A stretch of DNA of 64,000 bases, taken from NCBI RefSeq assembly GCF_003952425.1, contig NZ_CP034449.1:3162001-3226000 (forward strand). Direction: 5' to 3'. This DNA is from Mesorhizobium sp. M2A.F.Ca.ET.046.03.2.1 (GTDB lineage Bacteria; Pseudomonadota; Alphaproteobacteria; Rhizobiales; Rhizobiaceae). A program made the position numbers and the translations under genes. The notes beneath the pieces were generated by a model that was not told the origin of the DNA, did no database searches, and saw only the letters and a list, made by a program, of their open reading frames with translations. The stretch's first letter is position 1, and each line of letters starts with the position of its first letter. This document shows, in pieces, positions 24,937 through 34,009 of the stretch.

Positions 24937-26367
24937 TTACCCTTGAACTTCCGCCTTGCGGCGATGGCCGCTGACCTGCTGGCCATCTTCCGGATGGAGA
25001 AAGAAGAATCCCGGGATGGAGAGCAGCGGGATCACCGCCGTCAGCAGGAACGCCCAATGGAACTGGCTCGCCGTCGGCGCATGCACCTCCCCGGAGACGA
25101 GGCCGAGCACCATGGCGGCGATCGAAACGCCGAGCGCGACGCTGAGCTGCTGCAGGACGCCGCCCAGGCTGGTGGCGCGGCTGAGGTTCTCGGCCGGCAG
25201 GTCGGCGTAGGACAGCGTGTTGGACGACATGAACTGCGCCGAACGAACAATGCCGAAGCAAAAGACATAGAGGCCGATCAGCCAATGCGGGGTGTCGGCG
25301 TCGAGCAGGGCAAAGCCCGCCACGGCAACAGAGCCGACCACGGCGCTGCCGCTCAGCACGGCCTTGAAGCCGAAGCGCCGCAGGAAGAAGGACAGCAGCG
25401 GCCGCATCAGCAGCGCGCCGAAGCTGCCGACGAAGGTCAGCGATCCGGAGGTGACCGGGCTCATGCCGAAGCCGACCTGCAGCATCAGCGGCAACAGGAA
25501 GGGCGCGCCGTTGAGGCCGATGCGGCAGAGCCCGCCGGCCAGCGTGCCGACCCGGAAGGAGCGGAAGCGGAACAGCGTGAGATCGACCGCGGGCGCCGCG
25601 ACTCGGCGCGCATAGTGGCCGAAGGCGAAGAGCAGCAGGACCGAGGCCGCCAGCACCAGCATGGTCGCCAGCGGCGAAATGATCGGCCTGCCGATATTCT
25701 CCAAGCCGAATTGCAGGAGTGCCGCGCCAGTACCCACCATGAGGAAGCCGGCGAAGTCGAAAGGCTGGGCTTCTTCGCCGTGGAAATCGTCGACGAAGTG
25801 CAAGGCGGCGAGAATGCCGATGAGGCCGAACGGCACGTTGACATAAAAGATCCAGCGCCAGGAGGCGTAGGTGGTCAAGAGGCCGCCGAGCAGCGGTCCG
25901 ATGACGGGACCGACGATCGCCGGCAAGGTCATGTAGGTCATGGCGGTGATCAGCCCGCTGCGTGGAAAGGAGCGCAGCAGGATCAGCCGCCCGACCGGCG
26001 TCATCATGGCCCCGCCCAGTCCCTGCAGCGCGCGCATGGCCAAAAGCATGCCGACGCTGTCGGCCACGCCGCACAGAACCGAGCCCAGGGTGAAGGTGAA
26101 GAGCGCCAGGGCGAAGATCCTGCGGGCGCCGAACCGGTCGGCGAACCAGCCGCTGACCGGGATGAACACGGCCAGGGTCAGGATGTAGGTGGTGATCGCC
26201 AGATTGAGCCGGACCAGGGTGGTGTCGAGGCTTTGCGCGATGGCCGGAATGGCGGTGGTGAGGATGGTGGAATCGAGCTGTTCCATCAGGAAGGCGATGG
26301 CGACGATGGCCGGGATGATCAGCTTGAGACGCGGGTCGCGCTCGGTCGCGAAGAGATGCTGTTCCAA
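24937..26367 (-). CDS. DHA2-type MFS multidrug efflux transporter
   Basis: About 476 residues and fourteen predicted membrane segments, a proton-driven drug exporter of the EmrB/QacA group. Motif D1 appears as FLMEQLDSTILTTAIPAIAQ (about residues 26-45), motif A as GWFADRFGARRIFALAL, and motif C as GPVIGPLLGGLLT. The start is uncertain: the frame extends to 26469, but those 34 codons are Arg-rich and unlike a transporter N-terminus, so the TTG at 26367 (LEQHLFATERDPRL) preceded by GGCGGA is preferred. No membrane-fusion partner gene is adjacent. Confidence 0.88.
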   Translation of the reverse strand: MEQHLFATERDPRLKLIIPAIVAIAFLMEQLDSTILTTAIPAIAQSLDTTLVRLNLAITTYILTLAVFIPVSGWFADRFGARRIFALALFTFTLGSVLCGVADSVGMLLAMRALQGLGGAMMTPVGRLILLRSFPRSGLITAMTYMTLPAIVGPVIGPLLGGLLTTYASWRWIFYVNVPFGLIGILAALHFVDDFHGEEAQPFDFAGFLMVGTGAALLQFGLENIGRPIISPLATMLVLAASVLLLFAFGHYARRVAAPAVDLTLFRFRSFRVGTLAGGLCRIGLNGAPFLLPLMLQVGFGMSPVTSGSLTFVGSFGALLMRPLLSFFLRRFGFKAVLSGSAVVGSVAVAGFALLDADTPHWLIGLYVFCFGIVRSAQFMSSNTLSYADLPAENLSRATSLGGVLQQLSVALGVSIAAMVLGLVSGEVHAPTASQFHWAFLLTAVIPLLSIPGFFFLHPEDGQQVSGHRRKAEVQG

Positions 26368-26688
26368 TTGTCCGCCAGTTCCGTCGTGCAGGAAGCGATG
26401 CCCGCCCGCCAGCCATCCGCGATCAAGCCGGCGTCGATGTCGTGCGGCCCTGCCGGTCCGGACCCCCACCGCACCGGACTGCTTTATGGCCCGATCGATG
26501 CGAAGCGATAGCGATTTCGGCTGGCACAGAGGTCAACAAATCTTGACCCCCCTGCTGCACCGAGGCGCGGCGCTGACGGCTGCCGCCGTCTGAAAATCGA
26601 TCACATATTCGTGTTGGCGTAACCATTCGCGCTGCGTCGGCGAACCGGAAGAGGGCGACCATGCCCCTCAACAATGGGAGTTGTTCAG
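26368..26688. other. Gap without a recognised gene
   Basis: About 320 bp between the divergent efflux pump and the Met-rich protein gene. It must hold both promoters. It contains no repeat from the families listed here and no open frame with recognisable features; a TTGACC at 26543 is the only hexamer close to a -35 box. Confidence 0.4.
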
Positions 26689-26988
26689 ATGCACTCGATC
26701 AAGTTCGCACTCATTGCCGGTTTCGCCGGTCTTTGCGCCTCGCAGGCCTCCGCCGAGGACACAATGGGCGCCATGACCATGATGAAGGGCGGCCAGGTCA
26801 CCGCGATCATGCCGGACGGACACATGGGCACCATGATGCCGGACGCCAAGATGAGCGCCGACATGATGAAGATGGCCAAGCCCATCAAGCATTGCATGAT
26901 GATGATCACCGACGCCAAGGGCAAGGCCTACATGATCGACACGTCGACCAAGAAGGCCCAGGCGGAATGCGAAAAAATGGCGATGTGA
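26689..26988 (+). CDS. Methionine-rich exported protein
   Basis: A 99-residue protein with a signal peptide (MHSIKFALIAGFAGLCASQA, cut near residue 22). The mature part is strongly enriched in methionine: 19 of 99 residues, clustered as MGAMTMMKGG, GHMGTMMPDAKM, ADMMKMAKP and HCMMMITDAKG, with one HC pair and a late cysteine. Periplasmic Met-rich stretches of this kind bind Cu(I) or Ag(I) in other proteins, so metal binding is a reasonable inference; no family name is assigned. GGGAG lies eight bases before the ATG. A GC hairpin follows the stop. Confidence 0.8.
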   Translation: MHSIKFALIAGFAGLCASQASAEDTMGAMTMMKGGQVTAIMPDGHMGTMMPDAKMSADMMKMAKPIKHCMMMITDAKGKAYMIDTSTKKAQAECEKMAM

Positions 26989-27014
26989 CCTCGCCGACAG
27001 CGCGTGCCGACCTC

Positions 27015-27038
27015 CCCGCCGGCCGGTACGCCGGCGGG
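27015..27038 (+). terminator. GC hairpin after the Met-rich gene
   Basis: CCCGCCGGC at 27015-27023 pairs with GCCGGCGGG at 27030-27038 over a 6-nt loop; only TTAT follows, so termination may be weak. Confidence 0.5.
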
Positions 27039-27168
27039 TTATCTGCCTTTGTATCACATCTCCTTGAGCGCCGTTCCTGGACGTTGCCGGCATGGCGTCG
27101 GGCTCGTCCTCGCGGGTTGATCGGCGCCGTCATTGTGCTAGGCCGGGCCTACCAGCAAGAGGCTCGTC

Positions 27169-28518
27169 ATGGCCGGCATATCGCGAAAATACCGCATGCT
27201 TCGGCGTTCCCACGCCATGTGGGTGTCGCGGCGCGTCTGGCAGCCGCGGCTCGTCTTTTGGGCCGGCGCCATCTCGATCGGCCTGATCAGCGTCCTGTTC
27301 GCCCTGCTCGCCGACCGCGCGCAGGCCCTGTTCCATGTCATGACCGGCAATGAGGGCGGCTGGCGCTTCTATCTGCCTTTGATCGTGACGCCGCTTGGGT
27401 TCGTGCTCTGCGCCTGGCTGGCGCATTCCTTCCTCCCGGGATCACAAGGCAGCGGCATTCCGCAGGCGATCGCGGCGCGGCATCTGCGCGACGAGGACGA
27501 TCGCAGCCGCATCCTGTCGCTCAGGCTGGTGGTGGGCAAGATAGCGCTCACCGTCGCCGGCCTCGCCTGCGGCGCCTCGATCGGCCGCGAAGGCCCGACG
27601 GTGCAAGTCGGCGCTTCGGTGATGCTGCAGGCGGCGCGCTGGGGCGGCATGGCGCATGCGCGCGGGCTGATCTTGGCGGGATCCGCCGCCGGCATAGCCG
27701 CCGCCTTCAACACGCCGCTCGCCGGCATCGTCTTCGCCATCGAGGAAATGGGCCGGGCCTATGAGGCGCGCACCAACGGGCTGGTGCTGACGGCGGTGAT
27801 CCTGGCCGGCCTCGCCTCGCTCGGGCTGCTCGGCAACTACACCTATTTCGGCGTCGCCAAAGACACGGTCGCCTTCGCCTCCGACTGGCCGCTGGTACTA
27901 GCCTGCGGCATCATCGGCGGCGGGGTCGGCGCGCTGTTCTCGCTTTCGGCGTTGAAAGTCATGCGCCGCATCCGGCGCTGGAACGCGCTGCAGCCGCTGC
28001 CGCGCGCGCTGGTCGTGGCGGCCGTCTGCGGGCTCGCCGTGGCGGTGATCGGCGTGGCGTCCGGCGGGCTGACCTTCGGCACCGGCTATGCGCAGGCGCG
28101 CGGCGCGATCGAAGGCACGCGGCTGCCGGCCTTCTTCTTCGTCGAGAAATTCGGGGCCGGCATGCTGTCGATGGTGTCGGGCATTCCGGGCGGCCTCTTC
28201 GCGCCGTCGCTGGCGGTGGGCGCGGGGCTGGGCAGCACGCTGGGCCTGGTCTTCGGCACGGCCACCGGCACCGCGGCACTGCTCGGCATGGCCGGCTATT
28301 TCGCCGGCGTCGTGCAGGCGCCGATGACGGCCTTCGTCATCATCCTCGAAATGACCGGCAACCACGACAACGTCATCGCGCTGATGTGCGCGGCAATGCC
28401 GGGTTACAGCACGGCAAGGCTCATCTCCAACGAACCGCTCTACCACGCGCTGTCGCGCGTCTTCATCGCCGAGGCGATCCGGCGGCGCAGGGTTGCCGGG
28501 GCAGAACAGCCGCTGTGA
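27169..28518 (+). CDS. ClC-family chloride channel or H+/Cl- antiporter
   Basis: A 449-residue inner-membrane protein of the ClC family. The selectivity motifs GSGIP (94-98) and GREGPTVQVG (139-148) are intact, with the gating glutamate at 141, and the third motif is SGIPGGLFAPSLAVGAG near 340. The helix LAGIVFAIEEMGRAYE holds a glutamate in the position of the internal proton glutamate of antiporters. It ends soon after the last membrane helix, so there is no CBS domain. It appears to be a single gene, with a GH-like gene converging on it. Confidence 0.93.
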   Translation: MAGISRKYRMLRRSHAMWVSRRVWQPRLVFWAGAISIGLISVLFALLADRAQALFHVMTGNEGGWRFYLPLIVTPLGFVLCAWLAHSFLPGSQGSGIPQAIAARHLRDEDDRSRILSLRLVVGKIALTVAGLACGASIGREGPTVQVGASVMLQAARWGGMAHARGLILAGSAAGIAAAFNTPLAGIVFAIEEMGRAYEARTNGLVLTAVILAGLASLGLLGNYTYFGVAKDTVAFASDWPLVLACGIIGGGVGALFSLSALKVMRRIRRWNALQPLPRALVVAAVCGLAVAVIGVASGGLTFGTGYAQARGAIEGTRLPAFFFVEKFGAGMLSMVSGIPGGLFAPSLAVGAGLGSTLGLVFGTATGTAALLGMAGYFAGVVQAPMTAFVIILEMTGNHDNVIALMCAAMPGYSTARLISNEPLYHALSRVFIAEAIRRRRVAGAEQPL

Positions 28519-28567
28519 AAGCGAAGACCGGGTTTGAGCCCCGGCCTGCTTGTCCAAACGCGCCAGC

Positions 28568-29915
28568 CTATCTGGCAGACGAGATCTCGATTACAATCGG
28601 ATGATCGCTTAGCAAAAGGTCGAGCGAGGTCGTGTTCTTCACTGTCCGGACAGGATCGGTGCCGACAGTCGGATCATAGATGCTTATGGAAGTCGCCGTG
28701 GCGCCAAGGCGCACGGTCACCTGGTCCTGGTCGTTCAACCGTTCGTCCCAGACGACCAGTTGGAACGTCCCGTCACTGCGCCGCAGGAGAAGATCATGAA
28801 CCGTCGGAGGCTGGTCCGCGATCGTGTAATCCAACGTGCCGGACGTAGCGACCGTACCCTCGTCAGCCAGAATAGTCGTAACGTTGTGAAGGTAGGTCGC
28901 GGCCTTGCGGGGTGAATAATCGGGCCTGAAGAAACCGAACGACTGGTTGCCGGCCTCATCGGTGCGGTCCCTCAGCAGATAGACCGAAGTGTAGGCATAA
29001 CCCCGCTTGAACTGTGCGAAATACAAATTCAACAAATTCAAACCTTGCAACTCTTCGGTGACCGGTCCCTGGATATTGGTTCCCGTCTCGGTCGTGACAC
29101 GCGGCAGTGTTTCAAGTTGTTCCGGCGGGTAGCCCCGGAACCATTTCGACCATGTCAGACCGAAGTTTCCGAATAGTCCGTCGACCCGCGCAGCATAGGT
29201 TGGGTCGGCAGCATCCCACACCCTTGTTGTCGGCCGGATAGGGCGAATGCGGGTGATAGAGGTAGTTGTGTACATTCGCGTAGTCCGCATATCTGGTGCC
29301 GTCCGGCATCAAGGTTTCAGCGTCCTGAGGAATTGCAAGAAACTGAAGGCCAACGCTGTCATTTTGCGCTCCCGGTTCCGAAATCGACCCCACGGGGTAC
29401 TTCGCCAGCGCCGGATCCGTGTTGACCGCGTGGTAAAGGTCTCGCTGCAATTTCGTGACCGCCATCCAGGAGTACCCGCGCCCACCGCCTTTCTCGCCTC
29501 GATACTCAACAGCCCAGTTGTTTGGCTCGTTGTTGCCCTCAAAAGCCAGCAGCGCGTCGGCCTGCGCCAATACCTTGCCGGTTTCCATCAACCTCTTCAG
29601 GTCAGACCCACCGCTCACCAGTCCCCAACTCAGCCTGGCACCGGTTTGCCGATGCAGTTCCAGAAAGGTCTGCATGGTCGTGGGGCCGTTGTCAGTTAAC
29701 CCCTCTATTCCCGCCCTCACCCACCGGAAGCCGCAATAGCGGACCATCTCGACGGTCTTAGCCAAAGGCTGGCCCCGGTCAGGAAATGTGCTGACGACAC
29801 CGATGCTGTTCAGAAAATCCGCGGTCGCAACGGCGGCTCTTGGGTCGGCGCGCGAATCCTGAGACCAAAGAGCCAACATCGCGGCGATCACAAGAGACTG
29901 GTGTTGGGCGCTCAC
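28568..29915 (-). pseudogene. Glycoside-hydrolase-like secreted protein, frameshifted
   Basis: Two overlapping frames make one protein. The first starts at GTG 29915, six bases after AGGAA, with a signal peptide (VSAQHQSLVIAAMLALWSQ) and a barrel-like sequence including VRYCGFRWVRAGIEG, LLAFEGNNEPNNW and NVHNYLYHPHSPYPADNK. Near 29222 a single extra base in a GGG run shifts the frame, after which VWDAADPTYAARVDGLFGNF continues to the end. NEP is the usual acid/base motif of clan-A hydrolases. The substrate is unknown. It is either a decayed gene or an assembly indel. Confidence 0.65.
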
Positions 29916-30070
29916 GAAGGGTTCCTTCCGGTCCGCTCGCGGGGGAATATGGCTCGGCCTCGGGTTGTCCTCATCTCGCCGGTCTGAGCCATACATGCCC
30001 ACCATAGCCACCAAGCCGTGCTTGCCGTGACAAGCAATCCGTTTCACATCCTTTCCGGAATTGCTTTCAA

Positions 30071-30099
30071 AAGCAAAAGGCCGGGCTTGCGGCCCGGCC
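30071..30099 (-). terminator. Intrinsic terminator of the IalB gene
   Basis: On the minus strand GGCCGGGC pairs with GCCCGGCC around CGCAA and is followed by TTTTGCTTTT, 25 bp after the stop. Confidence 0.88.
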
Positions 30100-30123
30100 C
30101 TCGGATCAAGACTCGGTCCGTGC

Positions 30124-30630
30124 TTACTTGCACTTGGCGATCGAGGCCAGCGCGGCCGATATGCCCTTCAGCGAGAAGACGTAGGAGGTGGGGTTGCCGC
30201 GGCCCGACTTCGCCTGCACCTTCATGTCGGTGCCCGTCTTCATGGCGGCGATCAGCACCGGCTCCTCGGCGGCGTTCTCGACCCAGGCCGACTTGCCGCG
30301 GGTGAACATCGAGAAGCTCTTCTTGTCGATGGTGACGGTGGCCTTCGAGCCTTCCTGGAAGTTGTAGCCGGCGATGAACTGCGGCTCGTAGGAAACCTGC
30401 TGTCCGGGACGCTGGCTGACGAAGAAGAACATGTCGCCATGGTCGAGCGACGGCGGCTGCTTGTCGGTCGGCACGGTCAGCACATAGCAGACCTTGCCGG
30501 CCTGCGACTGATAGCTGTAGGTGCCCCAGGCGTTGTGCTGGCCGATCTTGGTCGCCTGCTGCGCCAGCGCCGGCGCCGCGAAGGCGGCCGCCAGGACCAG
30601 GCTGGAAACTATAGCAATCAATCCGCGCAT
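30124..30630 (-). CDS. Invasion-associated locus B (IalB) family protein
   Basis: A 168-residue exported protein. Signal peptide MRGLIAIVSSLVLAAAFAAP is cut after ALA near residue 23. The IalB pattern is WGTYSYQSQAGKVCYVL, then MFFFVSQRPGQQVSYEP, then FTRGKSAWVENAAEEPVLI and a last cysteine in SIAKCK, which may pair with the first. IalB of Bartonella is linked to red-cell invasion; in soil bacteria the role is unknown. It stands alone with its own terminator. Confidence 0.9.
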   Translation of the reverse strand: MRGLIAIVSSLVLAAAFAAPALAQQATKIGQHNAWGTYSYQSQAGKVCYVLTVPTDKQPPSLDHGDMFFFVSQRPGQQVSYEPQFIAGYNFQEGSKATVTIDKKSFSMFTRGKSAWVENAAEEPVLIAAMKTGTDMKVQAKSGRGNPTSYVFSLKGISAALASIAKCK

Positions 30631-30984
30631 CGTTCTTCCCGTATTCCAAATGGTGCGGAGGCGGGCCGCGTGGCGTCCTGCCGTCGCTTCATTTTGATTT
30701 AATCAGGGTTACCAAACGGTGAATCGTCCTCGACAAAAGGAACTCACCCCAGGAAACCGCCCACCCAAGGCACATCACGCCGAAGGGTTCGAGCGACGTG
30801 CTTTGGGTCTCTTTTGTTGTGCATGTCGTTACCCAAAAACCGCTACGCAGTTTTGGGCGACATGCAGTCGCGCCGCCACCGTTGAAAGCGGCTGGCGCGA
30901 CGTTCCGGCGCGGAGTTGGATGCCACGAAAACGCAAGAGTTTGTCTTTTCGCACGCGCTGATTTGCGGGCTGAGCAAGCTGCCG
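30631..30984. repeat. Gap with an R3 hairpin repeat
   Basis: The 354-bp gap between ialB and the YkvA gene contains a hairpin at 30821-30865 (GCATGTCGTTACCCAAAAAC ... GTTTTGGGCGACATGC) closely matching the unit at 9786-9829. The rest has no recognised gene; frames here are short and share no family features. Confidence 0.65.
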
Positions 30985-31347
30985 TCAGCCCTTGTCGGCC
31001 AGCGCGTCCTTGGCGGCCTGCCTGTGGGCAGGCGTTATATGGGCGCTGACGGCGGCGATCGCCGCGGTCAGCACGGCAAGGTCGTCGGTGTAGCCGAGGC
31101 CGACGACGAAATCGGGAATGAAATCGAACGGCAGGACGAAATAGCCAAGCGCACCGAGCAGGGTGGCCTTGGCGCGCAGCGGCGTGTCCTTGTCCATGGC
31201 GCAATAATAGGCGGCGACGACTTCGTCCATGAACGGAATCTGCCGCGCCGCTTTCTTGGCGGTGCGCCAGAATTTTTCACGGATCTCGCCTTCGCCGGCG
31301 AGCTTGTCGCCGAAGCCGAAGAAATCGAAACCGGAACCTTGCGTCAT
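30985..31347 (-). CDS. YkvA-family (DUF1232) protein
   Basis: A 120-residue protein of the YkvA/DUF1232 group, small membrane-associated proteins of unknown role. The defining core is AKATLLGALGYFVLPFDFIP followed by DFVVGLGYTDDLAVLTAAI, about residues 58-98, preceded by a helix with FMDEVVAAYYCAMD. The ATG at 31347 has AAGGAGC eight bases upstream; the longer frame upstream is repeat DNA. Confidence 0.9.
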   Translation of the reverse strand: MTQGSGFDFFGFGDKLAGEGEIREKFWRTAKKAARQIPFMDEVVAAYYCAMDKDTPLRAKATLLGALGYFVLPFDFIPDFVVGLGYTDDLAVLTAAIAAVSAHITPAHRQAAKDALADKG

Positions 31348-31537
31348 CAATCGCTCCTTGGCGGCCGCGCGCAACCCATGCGTGCCGACCGCCGCGAAAG
31401 ATGTGGTGAAAGCGGGGGGCTGCTGCAAGAGTTTGGGGGTTGGTTGGGCGGAAAATCGGAACGAGATGCCACAGCACTTCAAATGCTGGTTGGTGGCAAT
31501 CGCCTCAGTTTGGCGATTGGCCGAGCTATTCCTCCGA

Positions 31538-31720
31538 TCGTCATCCACGGGCGAAGCAAGGAGCGAAGCGACGCGCGCAGACCCGAGGATCCATTCCGTT
31601 ACCTTCGAGCGCCGCTCACGGTGCAGAATTCTGCTCCGCTACAATCCTCGACCACGGTCACGGAATGGATCCTCGGGTCTGCGCTCCGCTTCGCGTCGCT
31701 CCGCCCGTGGATGACGAAGT
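31538..31720. repeat. Long palindromic repeat, family R1 copy E
   Basis: Begins TCGTCATCCACGGGCGAAGC and ends CCGCCCGTGGATGACGA, with internal ACCCGAGGATCCATTCCG and CGGAATGGATCCTCGGGT arms and the GGTGCAGAATTCTGC centre. It is the most symmetrical copy and fills the 388-bp gap between the YkvA and PCD genes. Confidence 0.87.
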
Positions 31721-31735
31721 GACGACGTCTCGCCC

Positions 31736-32029
31736 TCAGTGAAAATACCGGTTCATCCGCTTTGCCAGTTCGATATCCAGCGCCGTCACGCCGCCGGCGT
31801 CATGCGTGTTCAGCGTCACGTCGACGGTCTTGTAGACATTGGACCAATCCGGGTGATGGTCCATCTTCTCGGCGGCCAGCGCCACGCGGGTCATGAAGGC
31901 GAAGGCCTCTGAGAAATTCTTGAAGACGAAGCTGCGCTTGATCGACGCGCCGTCGGCGGCGAGCGACCAGCCGTCGAGTTCGGCCAGAGCGGCGGCGATC
32001 GCGTCCTTGCTTAGTTTTTCTCTCGTCAT
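31736..32029 (-). CDS. Pterin-4a-carbinolamine dehydratase
   Basis: A 97-residue enzyme that dehydrates 4a-hydroxytetrahydropterin to recycle the cofactor of aromatic amino-acid hydroxylases. The signature histidines lie in [20 protein letters not shown] (about residues 52-71), followed by [17 protein letters not shown]. The start at 32029 gives the usual length, and the upstream frame is unrelated. The stop lies 15 bp from repeat copy E. Confidence 0.95.
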   Translation of the reverse strand: MTREKLSKDAIAAALAELDGWSLAADGASIKRSFVFKNFSEAFAFMTRVALAAEKMDHHPDWSNVYKTVDVTLNTHDAGGVTALDIELAKRMNRYFH

Positions 32030-32070
32030 GATGATTTCCCGTGCTATCTCGAATTTGACCCCACCATAAT

Positions 32071-32114
32071 GCAAGTCGCCCAAAGCTGCTTTGCGGTTTT
32101 GGGGTTCCAAATGC
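32071..32114. repeat. Short hairpin repeat, family R3 (inverse orientation)
   Basis: Reads GCAAGTCGCCCAAAGCTGCT then TTGCGGTTTTGGGGTTCC and AAATGC, an inverse and diverged copy of the units at 9786 and 30821. It lies in the short gap between the PCD gene and the phosphatase gene. Confidence 0.6.
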
Positions 32115-32132
32115 ACAAACAGCGCATATCGA

Positions 32133-32646
32133 ATGAGCATAAAGTCCATAAATTCCGTTCTGTTCGTCTGCCTCGGCAATATCTGCCGTTCGCCGCTCGC
32201 CGAGGGCGTGTTCGCGCCGTCTGGGCCGAGCGTGGCCGGGGCCACGAAATGCTGCTCGATTCGGCGGGACCGGCGGCTGGCATGCCGGCCAGGAGCCGGA
32301 CCGGCGCTCGATCGCGGTTGCCGCGAAGCACGGCATCGACATTTCAGGGCAGAGGGCACGCAAGGTGCTGCCGGGGGATTTTTCGCGCTTCGACCTGATC
32401 CTCGGGATGGACCGGGCAAATGTGCGCGACCTCAAGGCACTGGCGCCGCAGGCCGCGCGAGACCGCGTCCATCTTTATCTGGATTTCGCCACGGGAAGGG
32501 CCGCGGACGTGCCGGATCCCTATTATGACGGCGCCGAGGCCTTCGCCTCGGTCTACCGCATGATCCGCGAGGCGTCGGAGGCGCTGGCGAAGCGGCTCGA
32601 GGCGAGCGTTTCGGCGACCAGCGGCCAGGCTTCCTCGACGATGTAA
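32133..32646 (+). pseudogene. Low-molecular-weight protein tyrosine phosphatase, two frameshifts
   Basis: The P-loop is intact: [18 protein letters not shown] matches CX5R(S/T) of LMW-PTPs. After about 27 codons the frame is lost at 32213-32214, where one base appears missing, and resumes in a second frame ([19 protein letters not shown]). A second single-base loss in a G run at 32266-32268 moves it to the third frame, which carries [20 protein letters not shown] and [19 protein letters not shown] through DVPDPYYDGAEAF with the catalytic aspartate. The last 94 bp overlap the convergent thpR gene. It is either a pseudogene or an artefact of indels in short runs. Confidence 0.75.
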
Positions 32647-33146
32647 GGGCCGCCGCCAACCGAATCGCGCGACGACATCAGCACGAAGCGGCCGACACGG
32701 AAGGGCAACGCGGCGAAATTGCCGCGCGCCGAAAGATATTGCGCGACGTCGAGCGGGCTTGCGTTGCGCAGGCGCGCCAGCGTCACATGCGGCGAGAATT
32801 TGCGCGGGTCGGCCGGTAGGCCGAGCCGCTGGCAGATGCGGTCGATCTCGCCCTGCAGCGCCGTCAGGTCCGGCGAGGCGGACACGCCGGCCCACACCGC
32901 ATGCGGCTTCTTGCCGCCAAAGGCGCCGACGCCCGAGAGCGTCATCTGGAATGAGGGGCGGTGAACCCTGTCGAGGGCGTTGGCGATCTCGTCGGCGACA
33001 TGGCCTTCGACATCGCCGATGAAGCGCAGCGTCAGATGGTAGTTTTCGACGTCGATCCAGCGCGCCCCGGGCAGCCCGCCCCGGAGCAGGGACAAGGAGA
33101 GAGCGGCGTCACGCGGAATTTCGAGGGCGGTGAAAAGACGTGGCAT
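32553..33146 (-). CDS. thpR: RNA 2',3'-cyclic phosphodiesterase ThpR
   Basis: A 197-residue member of the 2H phosphoesterase family (formerly 2'-5' RNA ligase). The two HxTx motifs are HLTLRF at about residues 42-47 and HVTLAR at about 125-130. N-terminal RLFTALEIP and late VGRFVLMSSRDSVGGGPYIV are typical. The C-terminus is slightly long and overlaps the phosphatase gene by 94 bp tail to tail. Confidence 0.92.
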   Translation of the reverse strand: MPRLFTALEIPRDAALSLSLLRGGLPGARWIDVENYHLTLRFIGDVEGHVADEIANALDRVHRPSFQMTLSGVGAFGGKKPHAVWAGVSASPDLTALQGEIDRICQRLGLPADPRKFSPHVTLARLRNASPLDVAQYLSARGNFAALPFRVGRFVLMSSRDSVGGGPYIVEEAWPLVAETLASSRFASASDASRIMR

Positions 33147-33264
33147 GTGAAGCCTCCTGTCCTCGAATCGAAACTCTCGGCCCTAGCGAATCATCGATAT
33201 CAGCGCGGGGCAAGCGGTTTGTTGTCCACAATGTTTCCCCAGCGGAAAGCGTGGCTTTTCGGTC

Positions 33265-33927
33265 TCATGACGCACCGCCATTCGCGGCAATGGCCTTCTC
33301 GACCACGGGAAGGATACGCTCGACCATGATGTCGACCCCCTTGGGGTTGGGATGCAGGCCGTCTTCCAGCTGCATGTCGGCGTGGCCGGCGACGCCGTCG
33401 AGGAAGAACGGATAGAGCGGGACGCCGTATTTCTCCGCAAGCCGCGGATAGATGGCGTCGAAGGCCTTCTGGTAGTCGGCGCCGAGATTGGGCGCGGCGC
33501 GCATGCCGGCGAGCAGTACCGGGATCTTGCGCTGCTTCAGCTTGCCGAGCATGGCGTCGAGGTTCTTCTCAGCGATGCCGGGTGAAAGGCCGCGCAGCAT
33601 GTCGTTGGCGCCGAGCTCGAGGATCACCAGCCTTGTGCCGTCCGGCACCGACCAGTCGAGCCGCGCCAGGCCGCCGCTCGAGGTGTCGCCGGACACGCCG
33701 GCATTGGCCACGGCGACGTCGAGGCCCTTCGCCTTCAAGGCTGCCTGCAGCCTGTCGGTGAAACCCTGGCCAGGGCCGAGACTGTAGCCCGCCATCAGGC
33801 TGTCGCCGAAGCCGACGATGGTGAAGCTGGCGGCGCGCGCCGACGAAATGGCGCCGCAAAGGCCAAGGAAAAGGATGAGGGCTGCGAAAACGACGGGGGC
33901 TGCGGCAAAACGATGTTTGAATGCCAT
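33265..33927 (-). CDS. tesA: SGNH arylesterase / acyl-CoA thioesterase I family
   Basis: A 220-residue exported esterase of the TesA group. The signal peptide MAFKHRFAAAPVVFAALILF ends near residue 32. The catalytic serine is S43 in GFGDSLMAG; the other SGNH blocks are ANAGVSGDTSSGGLARLDW, LELGANDMLRGL and DGLHPNPKGVDIM with the catalytic Asp and His. It diverges from ybbA-ybbP, an arrangement also found in enterobacteria, which supports the identity. Confidence 0.93.
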   Translation of the reverse strand: MAFKHRFAAAPVVFAALILFLGLCGAISSARAASFTIVGFGDSLMAGYSLGPGQGFTDRLQAALKAKGLDVAVANAGVSGDTSSGGLARLDWSVPDGTRLVILELGANDMLRGLSPGIAEKNLDAMLGKLKQRKIPVLLAGMRAAPNLGADYQKAFDAIYPRLAEKYGVPLYPFFLDGVAGHADMQLEDGLHPNPKGVDIMVERILPVVEKAIAANGGAS

Positions 33928-34009
33928 GCGGCGAGCCCCATATGACCGGAACAACCCAAGGAAGGAGACACGGGCCGTCTCCTTTTTCCACATATAGGGC
34001 GCTTTTATT

